Origin: Sphingomonas sp. GC_Shp_5
GTDB lineage: Bacteria; Pseudomonadota; Alphaproteobacteria; Sphingomonadales; Sphingomonadaceae
Direction of reading: 5' to 3'
DNA length: 54,309 nucleotides
Assembly: GCF_026540855.1 (NCBI RefSeq)
Contig: NZ_JALNUP010000026.1
Span: 1-54,309, forward strand
A program made the position numbers and the translations under genes. Positions 9,122 through 19,760 of the stretch are shown one piece after another. Positions within the stretch are counted from its first letter, which is position 1. Each line of letters opens with the position of its first letter. The notes beneath the pieces are model-generated. The model ran no database searches and was not told where the DNA came from. It was given only the letters and a program-made list of their open reading frames with translations.

Positions 9122-10447
9122 TCAGATCGCCGCCAGCGCTTGATCGAAATCGGCAATCAGATCGTCGGCATCCTCCACCCCGATCGAGATCCGCACCAGA
9201 TTGTCGGTGATTCCCAGCGCCTGCTTGCGCGCGTCGGGCACCGAGAGGTGGGTCATCGCCGCGGGGTGGCTCGCCAGCGTCTCGGTGCCGCCGAGGCTGA
9301 CCGCGAGCTTGGCGATCTTTAGCGCATCGAGAAAGGCGAACGCCTCCTTCTCGCCGCCGTTGACCAGCAGCGAGAAGGTCGATCCCGCACCGGTGCAATG
9401 CCGCCGGTAGATGTCGGCCTGGCGCTCCATGCCGGGGCTGTCCTCGAGGAAGCCGAGATAGCCGACCCGCTCCACCTTGGGATGATGACGCAGGAAGGCG
9501 CAGACCTTGGCGGCATTCTCGCCGGCACGGCTCATCCTCAGCTCCAGCGTCTCCAGGCTGCGCAGCAGCATCCAGGCGGTGTTGGGGTCGCAGATCGTGC
9601 CGATGGTGTTGCGCATCGAGCGGATGGTGTTGATGTGCGCCTTGGTGCCGAGCACCCCGCCCGCGACCAGGTCCGAATGGCCGCCGGCATATTTGGTGAG
9701 GCTGTAGACGACGATATCGGCGCCGTGGCGCAGCGGCTGCTGCCACAACGGCCCCAGGAAGGTGTTGTCGATCGCGATCGGCGGCTTGTCGGCGGCATCG
9801 GCGAAGATCGCGTCGCGGCTCGCGGCAACCGCCTCGACATCGACCAGCGCGTTGGTCGGGTTGGCGGGGCTTTCGAGATAGATCAGCGCGACATGGCCGG
9901 TGGCGGCCTCGGTCAGCACCGCATCGATCTCCTCGCGGGTCGCGCCCGCCGGGAAGTCGAGCCACTTCACCCCGAACTTGCCGAGGATGCGGCCGATCAG
10001 CGTCTCGGTGGCGGCATAGAGCGGTCCGGAATGGACGATGGTGTCGCCCGGCTTGGTCATTGCCAGGAACAAGGTCGCGATCGCCGACATGCCGCTCGAG
10101 AAGGCGAGCGCATCCTCGGCCTCTTCCCAGATCGCCAGGCGATCCTCGAGGATCTCCTGGTTGGGCCCGTTGAAGCGCGAATAGACCAGCCCCTCGGCGC
10201 CGCCCGGGCGCTTGCCGGTGACGCCTTCGAAATGGCGCTTGCCGGCCGCGGCATTGGGGAAGACGAAGGTGGAGGTGAGGAAGATCGGCGGTTTTAGCGA
10301 TCCTTCCGACAGCTGCGGATCAAAGCCATGGCCCATCATCCGGGTGGAGGCCTTCAGCTTGCGGTCGCCGATCGAATCGATCGACGCCTTGGGACGGCGG
10401 CTCGCCTGTACCCCGGTCAGATCGGCTTCGGTGTCGTTGGTCGCCAT
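9122..10447 (-). CDS. Cys/Met metabolism PLP-dependent enzyme (cystathionine gamma-synthase family)
   Basis: A 441-residue member of the trans-sulfuration family (cystathionine gamma-synthase/lyase, methionine gamma-lyase, O-acyl-homoserine sulfhydrylase). YSRFNGPNQEILEDRLA is the Y-S-R phosphate-binding motif. ALAFSSGMSAI and IAIDNTFLGP are cofactor contacts. VYSLTKYAGGHSDLVAGG has the PLP lysine. The N-terminus is about 40 residues longer than in many relatives. GCAAGGAGATCACC precedes the ATG. A perfect GGTATC-GAAT-GATACC inverted repeat sits 40 bp upstream. The exact reaction (synthase, lyase or sulfhydrylase) cannot be fixed from sequence. Confidence 0.87.
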   Translation of the reverse strand: MATNDTEADLTGVQASRRPKASIDSIGDRKLKASTRMMGHGFDPQLSEGSLKPPIFLTSTFVFPNAAAGKRHFEGVTGKRPGGAEGLVYSRFNGPNQEILEDRLAIWEEAEDALAFSSGMSAIATLFLAMTKPGDTIVHSGPLYAATETLIGRILGKFGVKWLDFPAGATREEIDAVLTEAATGHVALIYLESPANPTNALVDVEAVAASRDAIFADAADKPPIAIDNTFLGPLWQQPLRHGADIVVYSLTKYAGGHSDLVAGGVLGTKAHINTIRSMRNTIGTICDPNTAWMLLRSLETLELRMSRAGENAAKVCAFLRHHPKVERVGYLGFLEDSPGMERQADIYRRHCTGAGSTFSLLVNGGEKEAFAFLDALKIAKLAVSLGGTETLASHPAAMTHLSVPDARKQALGITDNLVRISIGVEDADDLIADFDQALAAI

Positions 10448-10486
10448 GGTGATCTCCTTGCGTTGCGGCTCAGCCTAAGTGAGGAC

Positions 10487-10502
10487 GGTATCGAATGATA
10501 CC
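10487..10502. promoter_or_regulatory. Perfect inverted repeat upstream of the PLP enzyme
   Basis: GGTATC-GAAT-GATACC, 16 bp with perfect dyad arms, about 40 bp before the start codon of the Cys/Met enzyme. Size and position suit a repressor operator or a short leader hairpin. No SAM-riboswitch-like sequence was recognised around it. Confidence 0.4.
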
Positions 10503-10552
10503 ACCTTCGTGCGCCGCACCGTGCCCCGACGGAGGCAGGAGCCCAGGCAAGG

Positions 10553-11314
10553 TCAGCCTGCGGCGATCAGGCTGATCTGGCGGCCGTAGCTCGGCTCGCC
10601 GCGATGGGTGGCGCGGCGGAAGCTGTAGAAGCGGTCCTCGGCCGCATAGGTGTCGAGCCCCAGCGCCTCGACCCGGCCGATGCCCGCAGCGGCGAGCCGG
10701 GCGACCACATTGGCTTCAAGATCGAACTGGTGATGCCCGGGCGCGCCGTCGACGAAAAAGCGTTCGTTGGCAGGATCGGCGGCGGCGAAGCGGGCGAGGA
10801 AGGCATCATCCACTTCATAGGAGGTGCGCGCGATGCACGGGCCGACCGCGGCGACGATCCTTGCCCGCTGCGCCCCGAGCCGCTCCATCGCGGCCAGCGT
10901 CGCATCGGTGACGCCGCCGAGCGCCCCCTTCCAGCCGGCGTGCGCGGCGCCGACCACGCCCGCTTGCGCGTCGGCGAACAGCACCGGCGCGCAATCGGCG
11001 GTGAGGATGCCGAGCACCAGCCCGGGCCGGTCGGTCACCAGCGCATCGGCCTGCGCGCGGGCATCGTCGGCGACCGGCGCGATGACGGTGACCGCCGTGG
11101 CGGAATGGACCTGGTAGACGGTGACGAGGCTGGCGCCGGGGGCCACCGCGTCGGCGGCGCGGCGGCGGTTGTCGGCGACCGCGGTAGGATCGTCGTCCGA
11201 GCCGAGCCCGACGTTGAGCCCCGCCATCGCCCCAGTCGACACCCCGCCGCGGCGGCCGAGAAAGCCATGGGCGACGCCGGCAAGCGCCGCGGCGCGGTTG
11301 ACCTCGACGCTCAC
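10553..11314 (-). CDS. pgeF: Peptidoglycan editing factor / laccase-domain protein (YfiH family)
   Basis: A 253-residue YfiH/PgeF-family protein, formerly called polyphenol oxidase. The E. coli member removes mis-incorporated L-serine-containing muropeptide precursors. The three metal-site elements are visible: YQVHSATAV (His), LTADCAPVLFAD (Cys) and GAAHAGWKGAL (His). GPCIARTSYEVDD and YSFRR are further family blocks. Translation starts at GTG 11314, which overlaps the TGA of the GNAT gene in a GTGA arrangement, so it is translationally coupled. It is the last gene of the lgt-midA-GNAT-pgeF chain. The longer frame beyond 11314 lies inside the GNAT gene and is spurious. Confidence 0.9.
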   Translation of the reverse strand: MSVEVNRAAALAGVAHGFLGRRGGVSTGAMAGLNVGLGSDDDPTAVADNRRRAADAVAPGASLVTVYQVHSATAVTVIAPVADDARAQADALVTDRPGLVLGILTADCAPVLFADAQAGVVGAAHAGWKGALGGVTDATLAAMERLGAQRARIVAAVGPCIARTSYEVDDAFLARFAAADPANERFFVDGAPGHHQFDLEANVVARLAAAGIGRVEALGLDTYAAEDRFYSFRRATHRGEPSYGRQISLIAAG

Positions 11315-11820
11315 AGCGCCAGCCTCATGATCCGGTCGTCGTCTTCCTTGTCGCCGACCATGAAGGTGTAGCGGCCGATCTCGGCAAAGCCGCGCCGCTC
11401 GTAGAAGCGCCGCGCGCGGTGGTTGTCGACATAGACGCTGAGGATGATCTCGGCCTTGCCCATCGTGCGCGCGGCGTCGATCGTCCAGTCCATCAGCGCC
11501 GGGCCGACGCCGGCGCCATGCCAGCCGTCGAGCACATAGAGCTGGTGGAGCTCGATGGCCTGCGGGTGCCACTCGCCGGGGAACACCACCGGGCCGAGCT
11601 TGGCGAAGCCGATGATCGCCGCGCCGTCGGTGGCGACGCGGATGGTGTAGCGTGGGTCGGCGGCGTGCGCCGGCAGCCCGGCGGGGCCGAACGCCTCGCC
11701 GAGGAAGGTGGCCAGGTCGTGCGGCTGGTACAGCGTGCCGAAGGTGGCGGTGAACGACGCCGCGGCCATGGTGGCGAGTGCGGCGCCATCGGCGGCGGTG
11801 GCGTCGCGATAGGCGATCAT
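11311..11820 (-). CDS. GNAT-family N-acetyltransferase
   Basis: A 169-residue Gcn5-related acetyltransferase that would transfer acetyl from acetyl-CoA to an unknown amine. The acetyl-CoA loop is the segment VLDGWHGAGVGPALMDW (a variant of R/Q-x-x-G-x-G/A), after ELHQLY. The C-terminal NHRARRFYERRGFAEIGRYTF is the standard beta-6/7 block. It overlaps the genes on both sides by 4 nt (ATGA with the methyltransferase upstream, GTGA with pgeF downstream), which suggests coupled translation. Its substrate may relate to the envelope genes around it, but that is only context. Confidence 0.87.
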   Translation of the reverse strand: MIAYRDATAADGAALATMAAASFTATFGTLYQPHDLATFLGEAFGPAGLPAHAADPRYTIRVATDGAAIIGFAKLGPVVFPGEWHPQAIELHQLYVLDGWHGAGVGPALMDWTIDAARTMGKAEIILSVYVDNHRARRFYERRGFAEIGRYTFMVGDKEDDDRIMRLAL

Positions 11821-12890
11821 GCGAACGCCGCCGGGGTCGGCCAGTCGCGGTTGGTGAGCGCGAGCGAGCGGAACAGCGTCCCCATGTCGCTCATCAGCCG
11901 CGATCGATCGGCGAGGATCGCCTCGGTGCGCTCGGGGGAGCCGGCGGCGAGCGCTGCGGCGCGGGCGTCGATGCCGAGCTGGCCGAGCAGGTCGCGCTGC
12001 GTCACCGGTCCCCAGGCGACCGCGCCTTCGGCCTGGCCGGCGGCGGCGAGGGTGGCGAAATCGACATGCGCGGACAGGTCGTTGTCGCCCGGCCCCTCGA
12101 ACGGATTGGCAAAGCCATGGCCGCGCACCGCCTGCAGCGTCTCGCCGAGCACCGGGCCCTCATAGCCGTAATCCACCGCCAGCAGCCCGCCGCCCTGCGC
12201 GGTGAGCCGCCGCGCCAGCGTGCGGACGATGCCGACCGCGGCGGGCGAGGTTTCGAGGATCGCGCCCGCCGGGGCGTCGCGTAGCGATTCGGGCATCAGC
12301 TCGGCCGGCACCGGCTTGCCCGCGATCGGCAGGAACAGCGTGTCCTGGCAGGCGACCAGCCGCTCGTGCCAGCCATCGGCGCGATGAACCAACTGGCGGA
12401 TCGGCAGCGCGTCGAAGAATTCGTTGGCGACGACCAGCAGCGGCCGATCGGTGGGCAGGGTGTCGACGCCGTCATGCCAGGTCGCGTGCGGCACCCGTTC
12501 GGCCTGGGCGGCGCGGAGCAGCGGGCTGGTCTCGACGAAATGGACCGGCGGCGTCAGCCCGGTCTTGGCCATCGCCCGCAGCGCATCGGCGGCGAGCGTG
12601 CCGCGACCGGGGCCGAGCTCCACCCAGGCGACCTCGGGGCTGCCGGCGCGCTGCCACAGATCGGCGCACCACAGGCCGATCAGTTCGCCGAACATCTGGC
12701 TGATCTCGGGCGCGGTGACGAAATCGCCACCGGCGCCGAGCGGATCGCGGGTCGCATAATAATGCGCATTGGCCGCGGCCATGAACTGCGACACCGGCAT
12801 CGGCCCGGCCAGCGTGATCGCCCGGGCGAGCCGATCGGCGAGAGGGGCGGCGGGGCCGGGGCCGGAGCCGGGGTCGGGCGTATCGTTCAT
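11817..12890 (-). CDS. SAM-dependent methyltransferase, MidA/NDUFAF7 family
   Basis: A 357-residue class I methyltransferase of the MidA/NDUFAF7 (DUF185) family. The mitochondrial member dimethylates an arginine of complex I subunit NDUFS2; the bacterial role is less clear. Family marks are NAHYYATRDPLGAGGDFVTA near the N-terminus, EISQMFGELIGLW, the SAM loop VAWVELGPGRGTLAADALRA, and VVANEFFDALPIRQ. The first 15 residues are rich in Pro/Gly and disordered. It lies 68 bp after lgt and overlaps the GNAT gene by 4 nt, within a four-gene minus-strand operon. Confidence 0.88.
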   Translation of the reverse strand: MNDTPDPGSGPGPAAPLADRLARAITLAGPMPVSQFMAAANAHYYATRDPLGAGGDFVTAPEISQMFGELIGLWCADLWQRAGSPEVAWVELGPGRGTLAADALRAMAKTGLTPPVHFVETSPLLRAAQAERVPHATWHDGVDTLPTDRPLLVVANEFFDALPIRQLVHRADGWHERLVACQDTLFLPIAGKPVPAELMPESLRDAPAGAILETSPAAVGIVRTLARRLTAQGGGLLAVDYGYEGPVLGETLQAVRGHGFANPFEGPGDNDLSAHVDFATLAAAGQAEGAVAWGPVTQRDLLGQLGIDARAAALAAGSPERTEAILADRSRLMSDMGTLFRSLALTNRDWPTPAAFA

Positions 12891-12922
12891 CTATCTTCCG
12901 GTCGTGTCGGCATGGCCATGGG

Positions 12923-12945
12923 GCCCTTCACCGTTGGCGAAGGGC
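12923..12945 (-). promoter_or_regulatory. Hairpin in the lgt-midA intergenic gap
   Basis: A perfect 7-bp inverted repeat GCCCTTC / GAAGGGC with a 9-nt loop occupies the 68-bp gap between lgt and the methyltransferase. Without a U-tract it could be an attenuating or mRNA-processing hairpin, or an intra-operon leader. Confidence 0.35.
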
Positions 12946-12958
12946 GGGCGAGCCCGAT

Positions 12959-13855
12959 CTACGAAACGCTCACCGTTCCCGCGATCGGCTCCACCCGCGT
13001 CCGCCGCCGCGCCGAGGTCAGCATCAGATAGGCGCCGCCGGCGATCATCGGCACGCACAGCCACTGGCCCATATGGATGTGGGTCGCCTCGATGAAGCTG
13101 CCGCGGAATTGGGCGTCGGGCTCGCGGAAGAATTCGACCACGAAGCGCGCGATGCCATAGCCGAGCACGAACAGGCCGACGAGCTTGCCCGGATCGTAGC
13201 GCGCCTTGGTGCGCCAGAAGGCGAACCACAGGATCGCGAACAGCACGATGCCCTCGAGCCCCGCCTCGTACAGCTGGCTCGGGTGGCGCGCCGGCTCGGG
13301 GATGCCGTAGGGCACGGTACGCTCGAACACGATCGCCCAGGCGACATTGGCGGGCTTGCCCCACAATTCGCCGTTCACGAAATTGGCGAGCCGGCCGAAG
13401 AACAGCCCGAACGGCACGCAGCAGGCGATATAGTCGTGGACGCGCAGCCAGTTGAGCTGATGCTTGCGCGAGAACAGGATCAGCCCGATCGAGGTGCCGA
13501 TCACCCCGCCGTGGAAGCTCATCCCGCCATCCCACAGCCGGAAGATGTGCAGCGGGTGGAGGAACATCTCGGGCGCGTAGAAGATCACATAGCCGAGCCT
13601 GCCGCCGAGGATGATCCCCAGCGTCGCGTAGAAGACGAGATCGTCGGCATGGCGCCGCGCCATCGGCGCGCCGGGCTGGGCAAGCAGCTTGAGCAGGTAC
13701 CACCAGCCGATCAGGATGCCGGCGATATAGGCCAGGCTGTACCAGCGCAGCGTGAAGAAGCCGAGCGAGAACACGTCCGGGTGGAGGCCGAGGTCGGCGA
13801 AATGGATGTGCTCCGCGGGCACGGTGGCAGCGGCGGCGAGAACGGGCAGGATCAA
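12959..13855 (-). CDS. lgt: Phosphatidylglycerol-prolipoprotein diacylglyceryl transferase
   Basis: Lgt attaches diacylglycerol from phosphatidylglycerol to the lipobox cysteine of prolipoproteins in the inner membrane. About seven hydrophobic spans are visible. Family blocks are [27 protein letters not shown] (conserved His), the signature [13 protein letters not shown], and [13 protein letters not shown]. No ATG is available. TTG 13855 is preferred because AGGGGGAA stands 5 nt before it, giving 298 residues; a TTG at 13894 has no ribosome-binding site. It heads the minus-strand operon and is divergent from the acyl-CoA synthetase with about 65 bp between starts. Confidence 0.93.
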   Translation of the reverse strand: MILPVLAAAATVPAEHIHFADLGLHPDVFSLGFFTLRWYSLAYIAGILIGWWYLLKLLAQPGAPMARRHADDLVFYATLGIILGGRLGYVIFYAPEMFLHPLHIFRLWDGGMSFHGGVIGTSIGLILFSRKHQLNWLRVHDYIACCVPFGLFFGRLANFVNGELWGKPANVAWAIVFERTVPYGIPEPARHPSQLYEAGLEGIVLFAILWFAFWRTKARYDPGKLVGLFVLGYGIARFVVEFFREPDAQFRGSFIEATHIHMGQWLCVPMIAGGAYLMLTSARRRTRVEPIAGTVSVS

Positions 13856-13920
13856 GGCTTCCCCCTGGGCTATGGCGCCTGCATAGTGGGGCAACGGCGT
13901 AAGACCAAGCGGAGAGAGAT

Positions 13921-15630
<1,710 letters not shown>

Positions 15631-15632
15631 GC

Positions 15633-15658
15633 GAGGCTGCTGCAGGCGCAGCAGCCTC
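15633..15658. terminator. Bidirectional hairpin between convergent genes
   Basis: A perfect 11-bp stem GAGGCTGCTGC / GCAGCAGCCTC closes on a 4-nt AGGC loop. It sits directly after the acyl-CoA synthetase stop and 20 bp before the stop of the opposing phosphate transporter. There is no T-run, so termination would rest on the stem alone. Confidence 0.6.
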
Positions 15659-15677
15659 CGTCATCGCCGCGGCTGGC

Positions 15678-17330
15678 TCAAAGCCCCATGCTCTTCACCA
15701 CCGTCAGCATTAGCCAGTAGAGCAGCCCCGACAGCAGCATCGCTACCGGCAGCGTCAGCACCCAGGCGAGCGCCATGTTGCGCACCGTGCGCTTCTGCAG
15801 CCCCGCGCCGTTGGCGACCGAGGCGCCGGCGACGCCCGACGACAGCACATGGGTGGTCGACACCGGCAGGCCGAACTGATCGGCGAGAAGGATGGTGGAG
15901 GCGGCGACCAGCTCGGCCGAGGCGCCCATGCCGTAGGTGAGGTGGCTCTGGCCGATCTTCTCGCCGACCGTGACCACGATCCGCTTCCAGCCGACCATCG
16001 TGCCGAGCCCCAGCGCCAGCGCGACGGCGACCTTCACCCAGATCGGGATGTAGCGCGTGCCCTCCTGGAGCTTGGTGTCATAGGCCTTGACCGCGTCGAG
16101 CTCGGCCGCGGTCATCTTGGTGCGCACGTCCTTGTCCTTGGCGACCAGCGTCGAGGCGTCGAGCACCAGATACATGTCGTTGCGCAGGTTCGGGGTCTCG
16201 GCGGCGGGCACCTTGCCGAGCGAACCATATTCCTCGATCCGGCCGGTGACGTCCTTCGACAGCGAGGCGAGCGCGGCAAAGCTCTGCGGCGAGCCGACCT
16301 TGCGCTCGCGCAGGCCCTGAGCGAGCGTCGCGCGGGCTTGGTCCGGGGTCGCCGACACACCAGGCGCCTGGCGCGCGAACGCCTGTTCGGCGGCGGTGGC
16401 GGCGCGGACGAAGGCCGGCGTCGCGCTCTCGGGCACGGTGCGGTTGAGCGCGTAGGCGGTGGGCGCGCAGCCGATCAGGATCAGCATGATCAGCCCCATG
16501 CCCTTCTGGCCGTCGTTGCTGCCATGGGCGTAGCTCACCGCGGTGCAGGTGAAGATCAGCAGCGCGCGGATGCCGCGCGGCGGCGGCTGGTTGGCGCCCG
16601 GCTCGCGATAGAGTTCGGGCTGCGGCGCGACCCGCTTCATCACCAGCAGCATCACGAACGCGCCGGCAAAGCCGATCAGCGGGCTCAGCAGCAGCGCCGC
16701 CAGCACCTTCTCGGCCTGGCCCCAGTCGACGCCGGCGGTGCCGCCCGGATTGGTCGAGAGCAACTGGTTGGCGAGGCCGACGCCGAGGATCGAGCCGATC
16801 AGCGCATGGCTCGACGAATTGGGCAGGCCGGCCAGCCAGGTGGCGAGATTCCAGCCGACGGCGGCGAGCAGCAGCGCGAAGATCATCGCATAGCCGCCGG
16901 CGCTGCCGACATGGAGGATGAGGTCGACGGGAAGCAGGGTAACGATCGAATAGGCCACCGCCCCGCTCGACATCATCACGCCGAGGAAATTGAAGCAGCC
17001 CGACCATACCACCGCGAGCGGCGCGGGCAGGGCATGGGTGTAGATCACCGTTGCCACCGCATTGGCGGTGTCGTGGAAGCCGTTGACGAATTCGAAGCCG
17101 AGCGCGATCACCAGCGCCAGGCCGAGGAACAGGAACACCCCGAACGCGAGCTTCTCGCCCACTTCGCTGGTGTCGAGCAGGATACTTACCCCCGCATAGG
17201 CAAGCCCGCCGAGCAGCACGGCAAGGAAGATCCACCGCCCCGCCGGATGGATATGTCCGTCGAGATGAGGCCCGCGGTGCGCTGCGGGCGCGTGCGGCGA
17301 GTCGGCGCCGGCGAATGCGGTAGTGGCCAT
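15678..17330 (-). CDS. pit: PiT-family inorganic phosphate transporter
   Basis: A 550-residue cation-coupled low-affinity phosphate permease of the inner membrane. Two copies of the PiT signature are recognisable: GFEFVNGFHDTANAVATVIY in the N-half and SAELVAASTILLADQFGLPV with STTHVLSSGVAGAS in the C-half. SYAHGSNDGQKGMGL precedes a long soluble loop (about residues 290-420) typical of bacterial Pit proteins. The start at 17330 (MATTAFAG) is chosen because the frame upstream is unconserved; its ribosome-binding site is weak. It is divergent from the molybdopterin oxidoreductase gene (220 bp apart, no gene between). No Pho box was recognised. Confidence 0.92.
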   Translation of the reverse strand: MATTAFAGADSPHAPAAHRGPHLDGHIHPAGRWIFLAVLLGGLAYAGVSILLDTSEVGEKLAFGVFLFLGLALVIALGFEFVNGFHDTANAVATVIYTHALPAPLAVVWSGCFNFLGVMMSSGAVAYSIVTLLPVDLILHVGSAGGYAMIFALLLAAVGWNLATWLAGLPNSSSHALIGSILGVGLANQLLSTNPGGTAGVDWGQAEKVLAALLLSPLIGFAGAFVMLLVMKRVAPQPELYREPGANQPPPRGIRALLIFTCTAVSYAHGSNDGQKGMGLIMLILIGCAPTAYALNRTVPESATPAFVRAATAAEQAFARQAPGVSATPDQARATLAQGLRERKVGSPQSFAALASLSKDVTGRIEEYGSLGKVPAAETPNLRNDMYLVLDASTLVAKDKDVRTKMTAAELDAVKAYDTKLQEGTRYIPIWVKVAVALALGLGTMVGWKRIVVTVGEKIGQSHLTYGMGASAELVAASTILLADQFGLPVSTTHVLSSGVAGASVANGAGLQKRTVRNMALAWVLTLPVAMLLSGLLYWLMLTVVKSMGL

Positions 17331-17550
17331 GACGGAGCTATCGGCCTCCAGTGCGACAGTTTCGTGACGGCTGCGGGGGCATGATGGTGCAGGGCATCGG
17401 CCCATAACGCGGCGGCGGGAAACCCTATCCATCGCATCGTCACCCCCGTGTACACTGGACGACGGCTGGCGACGGGCGGCCGGGCGCGAGGAGCGACGAC
17501 CTGCGACCTCCCACTGGCCTCGCCGTACCACCCTCGATACAGCCCGATCC

Positions 17551-19758
17551 ATGACAGCGATCAGCAGACGCGGCGTGGTGATCGGTGGCGGCGCCGGAAT
17601 CGGCCTGGTGGTCGCCTGGGCCTTGTGGCCGCGTACCTACCGGCCGACGCTGGTCGCCGATCCCGGCGAGCATCTGTTCGGCGCCTGGCTCAAGATCGGC
17701 AGCGACGGCCATGTCACCGTCGCGGTGCCGCAGCTCGAGCATGGCCAGGGCGTCTATACCGCGCTGCCGCAGATCGTCGCCGACGAGCTCGGCGCCGATT
17801 GGCGGACCGTCGGCGTCGAGCCCGCGCCGCTCAACCCGCTCTACGCCAACCCGCTGGCGCTCGACGAGCTGTTCGGCGGCGGGCTCGCCGGGCTGCCGCC
17901 CGGCTGGCGCGCCACGCTGGCCGAGCGCGCCGGGCTGATGCTCACTGGCGGCTCGAGCTCGGTGCGGATGTTCGAGGAGCCGTGCCGCGCCGCTGGTGCG
18001 ACCGCGCGGGCGCTGCTCTGCCAGGCCGCGGCGGCGCGCTGGGGCGTTGCCTGGGCGGATTGCACGGTGGATGCGGGCTTCGTCGTCCACGGGAGCCGCA
18101 AGCTGCGCTTCGCCGAGCTTGCCGAGGCCGCCGCGGGGCTCACCCCGCCCGATCCGCCGCCGATCGGCGCGCAGGGCGCCGGCGCGCTCGCCGGCCATTC
18201 GCTGCCGCGGCTCGATGTGCCCGCCAAGGTGGACGGCTCGGCCAATTTCGCCGGTGACATCCGCCTGCCCGACATGGTCCATGCCGCGATCCGCATGGCC
18301 CCGCTCGGCGACAGCCGGCTGGTACGGGTTGATCGCGCTGCGGCGGACCGGGTTCGCGGCGTGGTCGCGGTGGTCGAGAACCCGCGCTGGCTCGCTGCGG
18401 TCGCCACCGACTGGTGGGCGGCGAACCGCGCGCTCGACGCGCTGGCGCCGCGGTTCGAGACCGCCGACGGCATCGTCGACGCCGCCGGCGTCGATGCCGC
18501 GCTCGCCACCGCCTTGGCGGCAAACGGCGTGGCGATGGCCACGGCGGGCGATGTCGCGCCGCTGCTGCGCGGCGGCGGGCTGATCACAGCCGATTATCGC
18601 GTCGGCCTCGGCGTCCATGCCGCCGCCGAGACGATGAGCGCCGCGGCCGCCTGGCGCGACGGCAGGCTTGAACTGTGGCTGCCGACCGCGGCGCCCGGGC
18701 TCACCCGCGCTGCCGCGGCGGCGGCGGCGGGGCTCGGCGAGGAGGCCGTGGTCGTCCACCCGATGATGGCCGGCGGGTCGTTCGGCGCCGCGCTCGAGCC
18801 GCTCGTCGCCGAGCAGGCGGCGGTGCTGGCGATGCGGCTCAAGCGCCCGGTCAACCTGGTCTGGTCGCGGGTCGAGGACCTGCTGCACGATCGCTATCGC
18901 CCGCCAGCGCGCGCGCGGATGACGGCGCGGCTCGCCGCCAATGGCGCGTTGGCCGGCTGGCGTGCCCAGATCGCCGCCCCCGCCACCGGGCACCAGCTCG
19001 CGCACCGGCTGATGCCGGGGGCACTCGCCACCGCCGCGACGCTCGGGCGCTCGGGTGATCCTTATGCGATCGCCGGCGCGGTGCCGCCCTATCGCGTCCC
19101 GGCTTATGCGGTCGATCATCATCTGGCGGCGATCGGGGTCCCCACCGGGCATCTGCGCGGCGGCGCCCACGGCTACACCGCCTTCTTCACCGAATCCTTC
19201 CTCGACGAATGCGCCCGCGCCGCCAACGCCGAGCCGCTGTCGTACCGGATCGGCATGCTCGGCGGCGAGCCGCGGCTGGCGCGCTGCCTATCGACCGTCG
19301 CCGCGCTCGGCGGCTGGAACGGCGGCGTGCCGGGCAGCGGCCAGGGCATCGCCTGCCATGCCCTGCGCGGCAGTTATATTGCGGTGCTCGCCGAGGCGCA
19401 TGTGGGGGAGGGCGGCCGGCCGGTGGTCGACCGGTTGGTCGCGGCGGTGGATTGCGGCCGGCGGATCAACCCCGATCTGGTGCTCCAGCAGATCGAGGGC
19501 GGGCTGATCTTCGGCCTCGCCACCGCGCTCGGCGCGAGCACCGGCGTCACCCGCAACCTCGCCAATGCCCGCCACCTCGGCGCGCTCGGCCTGCCGCGGC
19601 TCGCCGACACGCCCGACATCATCGTCGAATTCGTGCCGTCTGCCGAGGATCCGGGCGGGGTCAGCGAGATCGGCGTCCCCGCGGTCGCCCCCGCGATCGC
19701 CAACGCGCTGTTTTCCGCAACCGGTACCCGGCGCCGCGCTTTGCCGCTAAGAGCCTGA
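17551..19758 (+). CDS. Xanthine dehydrogenase-family molybdopterin-binding subunit (isoquinoline oxidoreductase beta-like)
   Basis: A 735-residue large subunit of a molybdenum hydroxylase. ISRRGVVIGGGAGIGLVVAW is a twin-arginine signal, so the protein is exported folded. QLEHGQGVYTALPQIVADEL and the C-terminal GVSEIGVPAVAPAIANALF, with the catalytic-type Glu, are family marks of the IorB/aldehyde dehydrogenase group. LVWSRVEDLLHDRYRPP is another block. Such enzymes need a small [2Fe-2S] subunit (IorA-like) and often a cytochrome; none is encoded beside it, which is unusual. hemH starts 2 bp after its stop. Confidence 0.85.
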   Translation: MTAISRRGVVIGGGAGIGLVVAWALWPRTYRPTLVADPGEHLFGAWLKIGSDGHVTVAVPQLEHGQGVYTALPQIVADELGADWRTVGVEPAPLNPLYANPLALDELFGGGLAGLPPGWRATLAERAGLMLTGGSSSVRMFEEPCRAAGATARALLCQAAAARWGVAWADCTVDAGFVVHGSRKLRFAELAEAAAGLTPPDPPPIGAQGAGALAGHSLPRLDVPAKVDGSANFAGDIRLPDMVHAAIRMAPLGDSRLVRVDRAAADRVRGVVAVVENPRWLAAVATDWWAANRALDALAPRFETADGIVDAAGVDAALATALAANGVAMATAGDVAPLLRGGGLITADYRVGLGVHAAAETMSAAAAWRDGRLELWLPTAAPGLTRAAAAAAAGLGEEAVVVHPMMAGGSFGAALEPLVAEQAAVLAMRLKRPVNLVWSRVEDLLHDRYRPPARARMTARLAANGALAGWRAQIAAPATGHQLAHRLMPGALATAATLGRSGDPYAIAGAVPPYRVPAYAVDHHLAAIGVPTGHLRGGAHGYTAFFTESFLDECARAANAEPLSYRIGMLGGEPRLARCLSTVAALGGWNGGVPGSGQGIACHALRGSYIAVLAEAHVGEGGRPVVDRLVAAVDCGRRINPDLVLQQIEGGLIFGLATALGASTGVTRNLANARHLGALGLPRLADTPDIIVEFVPSAEDPGGVSEIGVPAVAPAIANALFSATGTRRRALPLRA

Positions 19759-19760
19759 TC

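Noticed and set aside
10448..10552. Possible SAM riboswitch before the Cys/Met enzyme
   Set aside because: No SAM-I or SAM-II-like conserved core was found; only the short GGTATC inverted repeat is present.
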